From NCBI GenBank assembly GCA_029721435.1, contig CM056573.1:73970001-74034000 (forward strand): 64,000 bases of DNA. The letters run 5' to 3'. A model generated the notes under the pieces. The model was not told the DNA's origin. It was given only the letters and a program-made list of their open reading frames with translations, and made no database searches. This stretch comes from Gymnothorax reevesii (lineage: Eukaryota; Chordata; Actinopteri; Anguilliformes; Muraenidae). A program made the translations under genes and the position numbers. This document shows positions 34,911-46,510 of this stretch, one piece after another (the first letter of the stretch is position 1; each line of letters begins with the position of its first letter).

Positions 34911-35730
34911 AGCTATGTTTCCCTGTCGCGGCTGAAGTCCAGCAGCGACAGGCTGCGGGGCAGACACGGGACATGGCATGCGGCCCATGCGTCCTCAGTG
35001 TTTCCATCTAAAACAGCTTCATCCGTTTTCGTCCTCATGTTCGGATCCATCACAGCACTACTTAAACAGCATCTCTTGGTGGACGAAGAGCTCATCATAA
35101 CAATTAAAAGCTACCTTTTAATACAGAAGAAGAAACAAACAAAGTGAAAGCACTGTTAAAGATGACATGCTGGAATTATGTTCTGTTGAATAATAAAGTC
35201 TGAAGATTCTGAAGATTCTGCTTCATCCTCTGAATTGCAAGAATTAGATGAAATTATGTTGAAACTCCATCCTAATGTTCCATGAAAACCAATATTCTGA
35301 TATCATCTTGTTAAAAACTTAAGCGTATTATGCACAGGAAAACTTCTGATATACAACGCTCCGATCATAATTTAAAGCGGCAATATGCCTTTGATTTACT
35401 GAGAATGTTAAATGCATGTAATGTTGCTGCAGAAACATCGGCTCTGCTCTGACGAGGGCAATAAATACACATTGTTTCAAGGATACTCATTTGTTAACAA
35501 AATAAAGTGGGGAAACCGCCTTGAACTAGAGGGAATTCCTTGTGCGATTCGTATGCGCAAGAGCTGGAATCGCTCCCTGGTCCGATGGGAAAAACACGCA
35601 TGCGGCTCAGCTCCAGGAGGAGGGTGAAAATCGTGAGAAGGAAACACTTCATATAAAGACAATGATTTGCGATTTTTGACCCGTGTCTGCACTGGCGCCT
35701 GACTTCAGCCGTATAAATGGAAACATAGCT
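34911..35730. mobile_element. PIF/Harbinger-type MITE, 820 bp
   Basis: Ends AGCTATGTTTCC and GGAAACATAGCT are perfect 12-bp inverted repeats, with further inverted similarity inwards (CGGCTGAAGTC and GACTTCAGCCG). Flanked by TAA on both sides (34908-34910 and 35731-35733), matching the TWA duplication typical of the superfamily. No recognised protein. Confidence 0.8.
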
Positions 35731-35733
35731 TAA

Positions 35734-36375
35734 GCGTGAGTCTCGAGAGTGACTATGCCATAATGTGTACATGCACAGAGCTGTAATGATTTTAATTGGA
35801 TAATACGATTCAAATAGATGCAGTTCTTTTGTAAGATGCAGTTTCACCATGAATTTTATTAATTCTCTCTTTTTTTTTTTTTGAATGGCCATCCCGATTG
35901 GCCAGTGGGTGCTCAACCTTATCAGTGGGTGCTCAAGCCCCGGAGCATGCACGGGATCGGCGACTGTCTTCTATCAATGAGTCAAATTGTGTAAACTGTT
36001 CGCAGACGGAAATTTACAAATCTACACATGCCGCTGACCATGCGTAGTGCTCGTGTAAATGTAAGAATACACATAATTAGTGCTTGTCCCGATTGGAAAT
36101 TACAATTTTGATTCATATTACGCTTTGTTATGTACACTGATATAGCCTAACACATTTGGTTAAATTTGTTGGAAATTAGCAGGTTTAAGATCCAGATTAG
36201 GTTCATGATTGTGAATTATCTATTTGAATTCTCTCAATTGATAACACGTTCTTCCTACAAGTTGAATGATGATAATAAAAAATAAAAGTGGAGGCATGTC
36301 GCTGTTTCCGTCAGGTATAATTCTTGACAAAGAGGTCTCCCTAATTATGCCAGCGATGCGCTCGTCTGCAGTTGA
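35734..36375. other. Unannotated interval
   Basis: No gene. A short direct repeat of CAGTGGGTGCTCAA (35900 and 35920) and a T-run at 35869 are the only points noticed. Confidence 0.4.
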
Positions 36376-36516
36376 TAGTTCGTCACATGAATAACAAAAG
36401 GTCGCAAGTGACATTCCTGATTAAATCTGTTTTTCTGCTCCACAAGTACTTTGTGGTACAGAAACAGGTTTCAGAAGGAATGACACTTTCGACCTTTTGT
36501 TATTCATGGGACGAGT
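36376..36516. repeat. 141-bp imperfect palindrome at the duplication breakpoint
   Basis: The left arm (CATGAATAACAAAAGGTCGC from 36385) and right arm (CGACCTTTTGTTATTCATG ending 36508) are inverted, and matching continues inwards with a few mismatches to a centre at GTAC near 36446-36449 (CACAAGTACTTTGTG). It ends exactly where copy 2 of the 1.6-kb duplication begins. Confidence 0.85.
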
Positions 36517-38134
36517 TGTGACTGTGAGCCTACTCCTCCTGTGGCTGATGTATTTTTTTGTGTGCGCTAATGCGTTTCTTTGCCTCCAGTTTCATGTCAA
36601 ATCATTTACGCTTCACCTCAGACATCGTTCTTTGGACTTCAAAGACAACATTAACGGCATCTGTCACCTCCCTCTCGGCCTTCGCTTTGCATGTCCCTGT
36701 TGCACCACTGCTAACAGACGAAAATAAAATGTTTTTCTTGACTCCACTTCACCCAAAATTATTTCAATCTCCGCTTCCGAATAATTCTTTTTTCTTTCTC
36801 TCTCTCTCTTTGTTTGCGCCATGACTGACTGGTCTACTGGATGCATCTACACCTCCTTATACGGTGGTCATTGGCAATTCATGGGCGGGGATTTATGCTA
36901 ATAGCTGATAACCGGGAGCACGCTGTCACTTTAAGATGGATTGGCATTCATGATCAGTGGCGTGCACAGACATTATGGGGGGGCAAGTGCTCAGGGGGGA
37001 GGGGGAGGGCACTTTTGTGCACACGTGGAACATGTTATTATAGTGTGAGATTAATTAAATAACATAGACATTACACGCACATGTTCAATGCTATACTTGA
37101 CTTCTGTCATTCATCACAAGAATGCACATGGGTAGCGTTCTTGGGGATATTTTACTCAGGCAATGGGGAACTGCCTGATTCTTCTTTATGTGTTCATTTA
37201 TGGTGTCTAACAAAACCTACACAAAAGAGAACGTTCAGCTTAACAGATAGATTTGCAAAGTCGACCGACATTGTTTGTGGTGGTCGTCCTCACGTTATCT
37301 ATCATTGTTTGGGCTATAGAATTAAACTAGCTAATCAGGTGACCAGTTGGCTAAAAAATGCTCAGTTGTTTGGTGCTGTATGAGCAGTGGCGTACCGTCC
37401 GTCAGATGCCAGGAAGGCCTTAAACAGTCTTAAACAGTTTGCGATCAGGTTTGATTGATTAACAATCAAACAGGTAGTTAACAGAATAGCCACCACCAAT
37501 GCGTGACACGTAATGATTAAGAAATGCTAATTACAAAGCGATTGCCTGTTGGCTATGTTGATATAATTGATGTGAATCCGCAAGGATGACAATCTGCAAA
37601 AAATCCGAAACTTTCGCGGACTTCACAGCAAATATTTTCGTCTTCACTCAGCTGTGCTACTACGCACTTCGGCTGTCACATTCAGAGTATATAGAACGGA
37701 TTCTCATGGCTAATTGCTCAATGAACATCGCAAATTAATTTACGCAAATTGAGAAATTATAAAGACGTAGGATATTGATATTTTTTTCCGTAGCCATTGG
37801 TGTGCGGAAGTAAGTTAAACGCCGTATAATTTCGTAGTGGAATGTATAACACGGCTTTCAAAAACAAGTTAGATTCTCGTCGGTTCCTCCAATCAGTCTG
37901 AGCAACGGTTGCTAATCGGGGTAAACTGCGAGAGGTATCTGTCATTAAGAAGTGAAAGGTGAGGTTATTGCTGGCCCTGCGTTTCTGCCGACGGACCATC
38001 ACTGTGCATGAAACATGCTACTGCACAACAAAATGATTACAGGGCAAACTGTACGATTTCACTTGATCTGTGTGTTACCTGGCTGGTGGGGCAAAAGACT
38101 GTGGCTTCCAGTCGCTCAGCTCATATGCTCCTGC
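36517..38134. repeat. 1.6-kb duplication, copy 2
   Basis: Apparently identical to 33270-34887. In this copy the hAT element continues past the duplicated part to its own right end at 38430. Confidence 0.95.
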
Positions 38135-38430
38135 AGCGCATCTATACATGCACTGCGCGCGCGTTCACATGACAAAGGAAGAGAGGTCGGAAGTGCGTGA
38201 GGAGCAGGTCTATTTCGGGGCATTTTTTTTCAGTAGTTTTTATTCACACAGCTTTTCTAAAAGATCATTTCAACATTGGCCCCACAAAAGTGTTAATAAT
38301 AATCATAATAATAATAATAATAATAATAAATCATTAAAAAAAATGAAATTTCAAAAGGGCACTTTCATTGATAAAGGGCAAAGGGGCAAGTGCTGTAGCA
38401 CCACCTAGCATCTATTTGTGCACGCCACTG
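36955..38430. mobile_element. hAT-type non-autonomous element, 1.48 kb
   Basis: Termini CAGTGGCGTGCACA and TGTGCACGCCACTG are perfect inverted repeats; TTCATGAT is duplicated exactly on both sides (36947-36954 and 38431-38438). No transposase frame found. Confidence 0.88.
38293..38330. repeat. AAT microsatellite
   Basis: Run of TAA/AAT trinucleotides inside the hAT element, right of the duplicated part. Confidence 0.85.
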
Positions 38431-38438
38431 TTCATGAT

Positions 38439-39123
38439 CATACACACGAATTTACAATCAGATCTGAGTTTCCCACAGCGTTCATGAATCCAGAGTAGGT
38501 TTTTAGTAGCGTAGGCTTTGATGTGCAAATCTACGCACAAATTTACTTAAGTTTCATGAATGAGAGATCCAGCGTCAGGATCTCTCATTTCTGTCAATAA
38601 TAACTGCAATTGCAGCACACCACCACAGGTAGTGGCAATGGTGCTGTATCAAAATCAGCACCAATCACAACGCTACGAAAAGAGCTGATGAAAGAGAGTC
38701 ATTCACTGACCCAAAAAAGCGTATTCCACTGCAATTTTCCCAGCAGATGCAAGGAGAGCGACTCAGTTCCCAGCTGTTGCAGCTCCTGGAGGTAAGTTTA
38801 TGTGAAACGCCGCTAATGGAGATCCAATAAATGAATGAATGAAGCAAAACTCGACCAAAAGCTAAATTAATCAGTTATCTGTTATTGAAATGATACCGTT
38901 ACCACCAAAGTTTAACGTTAGTAAAAATGAACTGTTTGCCTGCTGGAACGCAAATATGCAGCGAGTTTGCTTTACTGTACCACGGTTGGTACACAAACCG
39001 AAAAGAGTTCCATTTCCAACCTCCACTTTTTTCAGCTTTTTATTTGCGGGAACTATTTTAAAATGAGGCTCAAATATGTTTTGGGGGGTTTAATTGGTGA
39101 GAAGGTGGGTTTGAATTTAATAT
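38439..39123. other. Unannotated interval
   Basis: No gene. A short hairpin GAGAGATCC...GGATCTCTC lies near 38564-38587; it may belong to an older MITE that received the hAT insertion. Confidence 0.4.
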
Positions 39124-39289
39124 TAATACTACAAATGCATATGCTGCGTATTCCCTAGAAACCCTGTGTGTCATTAGTTTTAGTTGAGTCATTAGTTTTA
39201 TTCATCTAATACTACAAATGCATATGCTGTGTATTCCCTAGAAACCCTGTGTGTCATTAGTTTTAGTTGAGTCATTAGTTTTATTCATC
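39124..39289 (+). repeat. Tandem duplication, 83 bp x 2
   Basis: 39124-39206 and 39207-39289 are the same sequence with one or two differences; each starts TAATACTACAAATGCATATG and ends TTTTATTCATC. Confidence 0.9.
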
Positions 39290-40855
39290 GGAACGCGGAT
39301 GAATTTAATTTATAGCCGACAGTTTGAACACTTACAAAGTAGCCTGCAAATGCAACACGTCTCGTTCGAGAAGACATGGTTTTAATGTTGTGACTGATCA
39401 GTGTATATCAGGTACATTAAGTGCACCACTATTACCCCCTCAGTCTATAGGTTTTGAAGAATTATTATTCTCACTTTTGCTCTACCTCAGAATTAATCTT
39501 TGGAGGAGGTGCTTCAGTGACTTGTTTCTCCAGAGACCTCTCAACTGTATCCCACCCTGAGCCTTGCGGCATTTGGATGTGTGTCGCAAGGTGGCCATTG
39601 TTGGACCAGACCAGGAGGCCTCTGTTTACAAGGAGTGTATGAAGAGGTTCTTCAAAATGAAACCTAGGTGGCTGAAATGTTCTGCCACTGGTTGTGAACT
39701 ATGTAAATTAATGGCTGGTGTATTAAACTACCTTGCAACAAGGCCTCATTTTGCTACTAGTGAAATTTGCCAGAAAAATACTTGTTTATATTTTGTTATA
39801 TTTATGTTCTAATTTAGCATTTTTACTCTCAGTTATCAGGTCAGGTTTGTGCCGCAGCCTCAGCACATTCTTTATTACCACTACTGCTTGCCCAAGACAC
39901 TCCTGTTAGTATTATGTTATCTCAACGTGAGGTCCATGGACTTGTAGGGGTTTTCAAGGGTAGTCCCAAATGAATTGTTCTAAAATGCTGTACAGAGCAC
40001 ATTTTAAAAAAATAAGTATTCATAAAATAATACTTTCCATTTTTACTCATGCAATTATAACTCCGAAAATACACTGCTTGTAAAACATTTGCTCAAGCCA
40101 GTTGAAGGCAAGGTATATCCGCATGTGTAAGCCCATGACCGAGTACCACCACCACCTCATTTTGAACCCCTGACTGTAGCTGTCTGGCACTGTTATGCAG
40201 CAAAGACGCAGTTGGTGTAAATTTACAGACAGCAATGCATGCAGGGCGCGCAGCACGGCAAAGGCGGACCGAACATGCATCTGGTCTAAATCCCGGGTCA
40301 GTCTCACTCACCTCTTATGGAAAATTCTATCGTGTCGGGGTCACCAACTCAATACCCTCTCATTTATAGTCACCAAAAGATGTAATTATCTGATAGATGA
40401 AGGAACAAATGCCGTCTTGTTATTAGGTTGTGAGTAATTTAAATCTTACTAAAATAATCTGACTAACACCATATAAACTTAACCTTCTTCTGCACTGACA
40501 ATGACACCCAGGAGGCTGCACATGTCCAAACACCAGCTCGATTCTGACGTGCCTCCCGCTGCTATAATATATTTAAACAGGGCCGGCTTGCATGCTTATT
40601 TTTCCCAACAAAGTGGTGTACCGCCTCTGCTCTATGCTGCGCCTCAGCCAATCAGATTGGTTTACACTACCAGTTAGGTACAATCAGATTGTACATAACT
40701 GAAATTTTCCCCTAACGTGGCCATGAAAAATAACCCAGTGGCTGGCTCTTGGCATAGGCGATGTAGGCGGTCGCCTGGAGCGCCACATCCTGGAGAGGCG
40801 CCACTGGTCATCCTAAAAAAATTACATATGCAGTCACCTCCACCACTTTTTTTCA
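39290..40855. other. Unannotated interval
   Basis: No gene family recognised, including the 82-codon frame at 39564-39812. GCGGTCGCCTGGAGCGCCAC near 40769 resembles a dispersed repeat fragment. Confidence 0.4.
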
Positions 40856-41300
40856 AAAAGGGTATAAAAGATGAAAGCAATGAGAAGAGGCTGAAGATCC
40901 TTAATCTCTTTAGTCTTAGGAGAAGGAGACTTAGGGGTGATCTGATTGAGGTCTTAAAATATGTTAAAGGGATTAACAAAGGGAATTATGTAGGATTCTT
41001 TCAACTAAGTGTTGTTAGTAGAACTCGGGGTCATAAATGGAAGTTGACCAAAGGTAAATTTAGCACTGATATTCGTAAATATTTCTTCACCCAAAGAGTA
41101 ATTTCGATGTGGAATAGCTTGCCTGAGCATATTGTTGAGGCAGAGCCCATGGGAGTTTTCAAGAGCAGGCTTGACTTAAAGCCAGATACCATTAAGTATT
41201 GAGTATCTGAAGTGATATATTCACAATAGTGTTAAGAAACTGGCGAGCGGAGTTGGGCTGAATGACCTGTTCTCGCCATTCATGTTTTGTTATGTTGTGT
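40856..41300 (+). pseudogene. 3' end of a CR1/L2-type LINE ORF2
   Basis: The frame from about 40860 to 41202 encodes the C-terminal region found after RT in CR1/L2-like elements: RLKILNLFSLRRRRLRGDLI, then SRTRGHKWKL, then FTQRVISMWNSLPEHIV and FKSRLDLK. The stop at 41200-41202 is at the expected place. The following 3' UTR with GAGTTGGGCTGAATGACCTG is the typical end of such elements, so this is a strongly 5'-truncated copy. The frame upstream of about 40856 is unrelated. Confidence 0.75.
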
Positions 41301-44159
41301 CATAATTCTTCTGGATAATGTTTTTTGGTGAAAATGTACTGAAAAACACTATGTTAGGCAATGAGAATAAAAAAAATTAATTCCCACAAGTTAATTGAGG
41401 TAAAAATATGGGTAATAATTTTTTTAAAAAGATGTTTTTTGTGTTTTTGAAGGTGTCACAAATTACAGCCTGAATTACAAATTACAGCCTGAATACGTGT
41501 TTGAATGCTCAGTCCATGATGCTTGATTTTAAAAAATTGTATAAACTAATTTGAGGCAATGTTATTCTGCAAAATTACCTCTGACGGTTAGCTGTTCCAG
41601 TGTATAAGGGCTGTTTCACAATCAGGGGTAAATTCAAAAATAATGAATAAATTTAGCTTTTTTCCTAAAATTATTCGCAGCAAGGTGACATATATCATTC
41701 ATTTTAAGTTTTGATATCATTGTCTCATCTACAGAAGCTGTTTATTTGATTAAAAAATGTAAAATGTAAAATTTGACAGTATGATATTTTTGACATTTTG
41801 GTGTCTCATTTTCTTTTAGATATGTAGCCCGAGCTCACATTGGGCCTGAAGCCACCAAGGAAAGAGAAAAAAAAACAAAACAGACTACGCAAACCAAAAG
41901 GACAAAGGGATATTGCACCCAAACCCTACTTCACACTCTCCACACAAGTTCAATTAAAACAGGAAAAAGGAGCAGAGACTCTATTCTCAAGTTCCAACAC
42001 ACTTTTATCTCTTAGAGCAAAAAGGAATATGCAAGAGAAGAAATCAAGTGCATAAAGATATGAATATACTTTATTAAAACTCCAATAAATACATTTTCCA
42101 TGAACATTAAATGCACTTACGTTTCAGTTTACAGTCTTAATTGGCTTATCTATAAGTGGATTTATACTGTACCGGCGAGGCGGAGGAGTCGGGTGAAGCA
42201 CTCAGATACTGGAGGACCCCAAACACACCCCTTACCTGTGCAAAAAAGGTTAGCCACACACACACACCCACCACACTTAGCAAAAATGGTGCAGACTCAC
42301 AAATAAGCGTGCACACTACAAAGAGCACACTATATATGCAAGTGACTAATAAGAGAGCAGGGGAGAAATAGAAGACCCAGCACCTTCCGTGGGCCTGGCA
42401 AATCTCCAGCCATCGCCCTGTTGAAAAAAACAGTTACCAATTAAGCTAAGGCATCCACAAAATGAACAGCCACAGGTGGTCAAATTAAAAACCAAAGCAA
42501 ATTTATACATTCACGAACTTTGCTTCAAAACCAGTCACTCACACAACAGCTCCACGCATTTTAGGAGGAAACACTAATGGCACGTATCGCAACAGTACAC
42601 GCTCTCGTAACAAAAAAGGGGAAAACAACCATTGAAACCACAAAAAGAATAATAAGGCAAGCAAGCTACGGCAAAACAGCGATGGCATTCCGTTGCTCCT
42701 CCTGGCTCCAGTAACAATGGAGCTTGTTTACTTGACCAGTCCCCGTCGCACCAATCCCACCGGCTCAGAAAGTCACAGGGCTTAACGGGGGTAGAGAACC
42801 GCAGAACATTGGTCAGACGTTCACTGCTCGACAATGGAAGCCTCTCAGCAATCGAGAGGGGCTTAATTCCACAAAGCTGGTTACCCGAGGCCAAAAAAAT
42901 TGCAGCTAGACGCCAGTCGAAGAAACCCTGGCAAACACAAGGAAATGTTTTAACTACGGGGCGGCGATTACATGCCAGCCCTGTGTAATCAAGTTGCCCC
43001 CAGCTACAGATACATTTGCAAAACTATTAGCTACCGCTAAGGTACGTCTAGATTTCTTGATGTTTAAAATCATCTACACTGAAAATACTACCATTGATAT
43101 TTTACTAATGCTGTGATGTACCCCAAAGGGACTATGTGTCCAGAGAATTTCAGATCTCTGTCTTGCTGGGTAAACAAAATAATGCCACCTAAACACAGGC
43201 ACAATCTGCCATGAAATGGTCCATTTTGAGTTTTCTTTTGTGGAATGGCTCTTAACAGGACCAGAAGTGAAGAGATCAAAGTATCAAGACCTCCTATTTG
43301 AAGACTCCGGTGTGAAAGTTGTCTGTTTAGTCATGTTGCTGCCAATAGCTGGCAACATCAAAAAACAAAAGGACTTGGGTTTGCCAAGAAATTCAAGGAT
43401 TTGACACCAGAGAGCTGGGAACAAGTAGCCTGACAAACCAGACTATAACATCAAAATGTATTGTCTGGGCATGACCGCAAGAACGGGCTCAATCCTAGGG
43501 GCGGAATAAGCGGTTTTCAAATAGCCTCTGCACGCAATAGGATAGCGCTACAACCAATCAGAGCAACGAACAAGGTGACGTATTCAGAGCGACAGAAAAG
43601 AGTCAACGGGGGAGTAAACATAGAAGGGATACGGCTAGTTATGAAGAAGTCCATCCATCTACACTAGCGTACTTCCCCGCGGTCCTAATATATAAGCTAC
43701 TTAACAAAGTTTAACACTGACAGCAGAGGAGGATAAAAGAGGAGCATTCCGACTTTCGGTCTGCTGTGAATATAATATCACACTGGGGCCGTGTGTAACA
43801 CCAATGGCTGAACGTTCAGTTCACATTACTGGTAAATATTGAATATAGACTTCATCGCTATTACGCAATTTGCTCGATACCGCTTACCATTTGTAAATGA
43901 GATAACCTCTTAGGAATCGTGGTGGATGAGGTTCATCTCAGAAGACCTTGGTAGCCAACATGTCTCGCCACTTCCTCTGCATGAGCCAGGCTTCAGGACT
44001 ACTGAAGACCAACTGACAATGGCCATTTCAAATTTCTTTCAATTTATGTTCATCGAGTTGCATGGCCGTGAGTCCAAATTTGGTCACCTTTGTGACCTGG
44101 TCCTCCATAAGGGCGATCAACGGCGAGACTACAACCACCAGTGGGTTTTCACTTTACTT
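41301..44159. other. Unannotated interval
   Basis: No gene recognised. A (CA)n stretch lies near 42256-42280. TACGTCTAGATTTCT at 43042-43056 recurs directly at 46005-46020, suggesting a dispersed repeat family whose limits I could not define. Confidence 0.4.
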
Positions 44160-45799
44160 ACTGCATTCACATGCACACCATATTTCAGTACTTTTCGGAA
44201 CATGAGGATATTCTGATTGCGTATCTGTCATGAAAACGCATGCAATAAGCCGATTAAGGTCATTTTTCAATTCGAAATATTCTGAATTAGACCCCTGGCA
44301 TATGCCTGATTTAATCGGTATATTGGGTCATGTATACACCTTAATCGGAAAATGCCCCCTAACAGAATATTCAGTTACGTCTGCGCCTGTTCAATTCGCA
44401 AGGAATTCACATTTTTGGAGGGAAGAGGAGACGACTGTGTGCATTCAGATAATGAAAGACATGAATATAATGGAATATATCAATGGGTGAAAGCACCGTA
44501 ACAACGATATCTTTAAGATGTGCGAAAAATGGAGACCGGCTGGTTTTGTGTGAACTTAAGCATCGCTGAAACAAGAGCAAGGCAGAGCATGACATATGCC
44601 CCCGCCTGTATGTTGATCAAGGGCATATTGTGATGGCTGCTGTGGCAGCCATATTAGATATCGCACGACGCTGGTTTTCGAAAGGAACCTTCCTCTAGCC
44701 ACTCCCAATACGCCATTAAGTAATGGAATCAATCCGAGGAGGGATTCTATAGTTATCCCACGGAAACAAAAAGTTAACGGACGACGGATGGACATGGTGT
44801 CGACATAATGCCCGCCAGTTGTAATTTTACTCCAATTTGCTATTCTTACGAGGTTACGTATGTTCATGCACAATGTAGGAAATCTGGACCTGAACCCATC
44901 GACTGATTTATACAGTCTATGTTTATACCACGGCATTAACTATAATGTATCAGCAGACGTTAGCCAGCGGGACAGCTGTAACATGACTTATGTATGTTTT
45001 CTAACTTCTTAACTTAGCAAACGGGTTAGGTAGTTATGAGAGTGTAATTTTGGTTCCATATTTGCTCGCTAATATTTGGGGAACTGTGAGGTTGTAACTC
45101 TCCACAATCAATAGACAGTAGTAATTTGTGTCGCGTAGAAGAGCTGATAACTCACAAACTTTGTCCTTGAAAGAAATTTTACAGTACAAGTTGACTGATA
45201 AGTTAGATGGCAAGCTGGAAAAGTTAGCTGGCTAATAATTAACCCTACATAACTTGAGTAAAGGATATCCTGACTGTAACTTAAAGCACATAAGCTGGCT
45301 AGCCGGTCTAGTAATGTTAACCACAAGGCACGCAGCGAAAGTGGGATGTTTTCAACCCAGTTGAGTATCAATTTTTTCCGAGGCCAAATTTCCCATTGTG
45401 CATGCGGATACGGAAGTTCCTAAGAATAGCAAATTACAGAAAGCTCACGACTGGCGTATAAATAGCCACAGCCAAAAACAAAACAATACCAGCGGCCCTA
45501 ATCCAGCCAGTTTAATTTATTTTGCGATCATGGATGAAATTCTGGGACAGAGACCATGGCGATGGCAGTTGGCCAAGAGAGTGGAGTCGAAGTCGGCTTT
45601 GAAGCTCTAACAGAAGGCAACCAAAGCCCTGATGATCATTTTCCAGCGTTATGTTTGCTGAAAACCGGATGTTGAGGTTGGATCAAAGTGTGGATATGCT
45701 AATTAACATGTTAACGGAATATTCCTGTCGTTCAGCGCATATAAACAGCTTTTTCAGAATATTACCTTAACCCGAATATGGTGCGCGTGAAAATGCACT
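44160..45799 (+). mobile_element. Harbinger element related to the 11664 copy, opposite orientation
   Basis: The left end ACTGCATTCACATGCACACC and right end GGTGCGCGTGAAAATGCACT are degenerate inverted repeats of the 11664 type. Reading the right part in reverse follows the left part of the 11664 element for several hundred bases. It has no Tc1 insertion, so it shows the pre-insertion arrangement of the 11664 copy. No clear target duplication. Confidence 0.7.
44350..44550 (+). pseudogene. Myb-like accessory protein remnant
   Basis: Encodes SAPVQFARNSHFWREEETTV, then CIQIMKDMNIMEYING, stop TGA at 44488-44490, then KHRNNDIF in the same frame. This is the same core as the protein at 12497-12889 on the other strand, with a nonsense codon replacing the residue after NG. 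Confidence 0.7.
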
Positions 45800-46019
45800 C
45801 ACTCACTGACTCCCATTTGTTTCCCTACCAGCCGAGGCAGCTGGTAAATTAAACTTTTGCAGTATCTCATCAGCAAAACAACAAACAAAGAGCGTTGTTA
45901 TTGGTCCAACCAAACCTTAGTCGGACCAATCACTTGGTAGTACTGGGGCCCTATGCCTCGTGGCTAGACGTACCGGCTGAGCAAATCTATTTGCTATCGC
46001 TAGTGTACGTCTAGATTTC

Positions 46020-46510
46020 TAAGGAAGAAGTCCATAGGGAAGAAGTCCATTGGACAGATGAGTAAAAATTAAAAATTTTCTCATGCAAACGCAGAACTCA
46101 TGTGCACCGTACAGTTGGAGAACTTTCAAAAAATGACTGTTTAACCCCTTCAGTAAAAGATGGAGGTGGTAATATTTTGGTTTGGGGTTCAGTCTGCTCG
46201 AGAGGAGCCTCATAAAGATCGATGGAATCATGGATAAAAAGAAGGATCACAGTTTCCTTGTGAAGCATGCACTGCCATCTAGGAAGAGAATGATTTGTCA
46301 GGGTTTTTATTTTCAACGAGATTATGATCCTAGTTACGCCCCTAAATTGTGCCAGAATTCTGTCAGTCGGAAAGAATCACTTGTTGACATAAAAAATATG
46401 ACTAGGCCAGCTTAATCTAATTGATCTAATTGTGAAAATCTGGGAGTTGCTTGGTGCGAAGATTAACAAATCCATTGTAACATTGAAAGAATCTCTTTGG
46501 AATGTTGACA
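46020..46510 (+). pseudogene. Tc1-like transposase remnant
   Basis: Fragments in changing frames: a GGG(N)ILVWG-type region near 46150-46190, LIKIDGIMDKKKDHSFLVKH at 46211-46270, KRMICQGFYFQRDYDPSYAP (second-Asp region, QQDNDPKHT in relatives) at 46290-46350, and a degraded DLNPIE-type region then KESLWN near 46410-46500. Heavily mutated. It is immediately followed by another Tc1 at 46511. Confidence 0.65.

Noticed and set aside
36376..36516. microRNA precursor
   Set aside because: The arms are longer than a typical precursor and the hairpin abuts a duplication junction; a palindrome or fold-back element is simpler.
33270..38134. The identical 1.6-kb repeats as LTRs of a retrotransposon
   Set aside because: They start with TG but do not end with CA, no primer-binding site, polypurine tract or retroviral protein lies between them, and the block cuts through a hAT element.
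39564..39812. 82-codon frame with several cysteines
   Set aside because: No recognisable zinc-finger spacing or family; a chance frame is likely.
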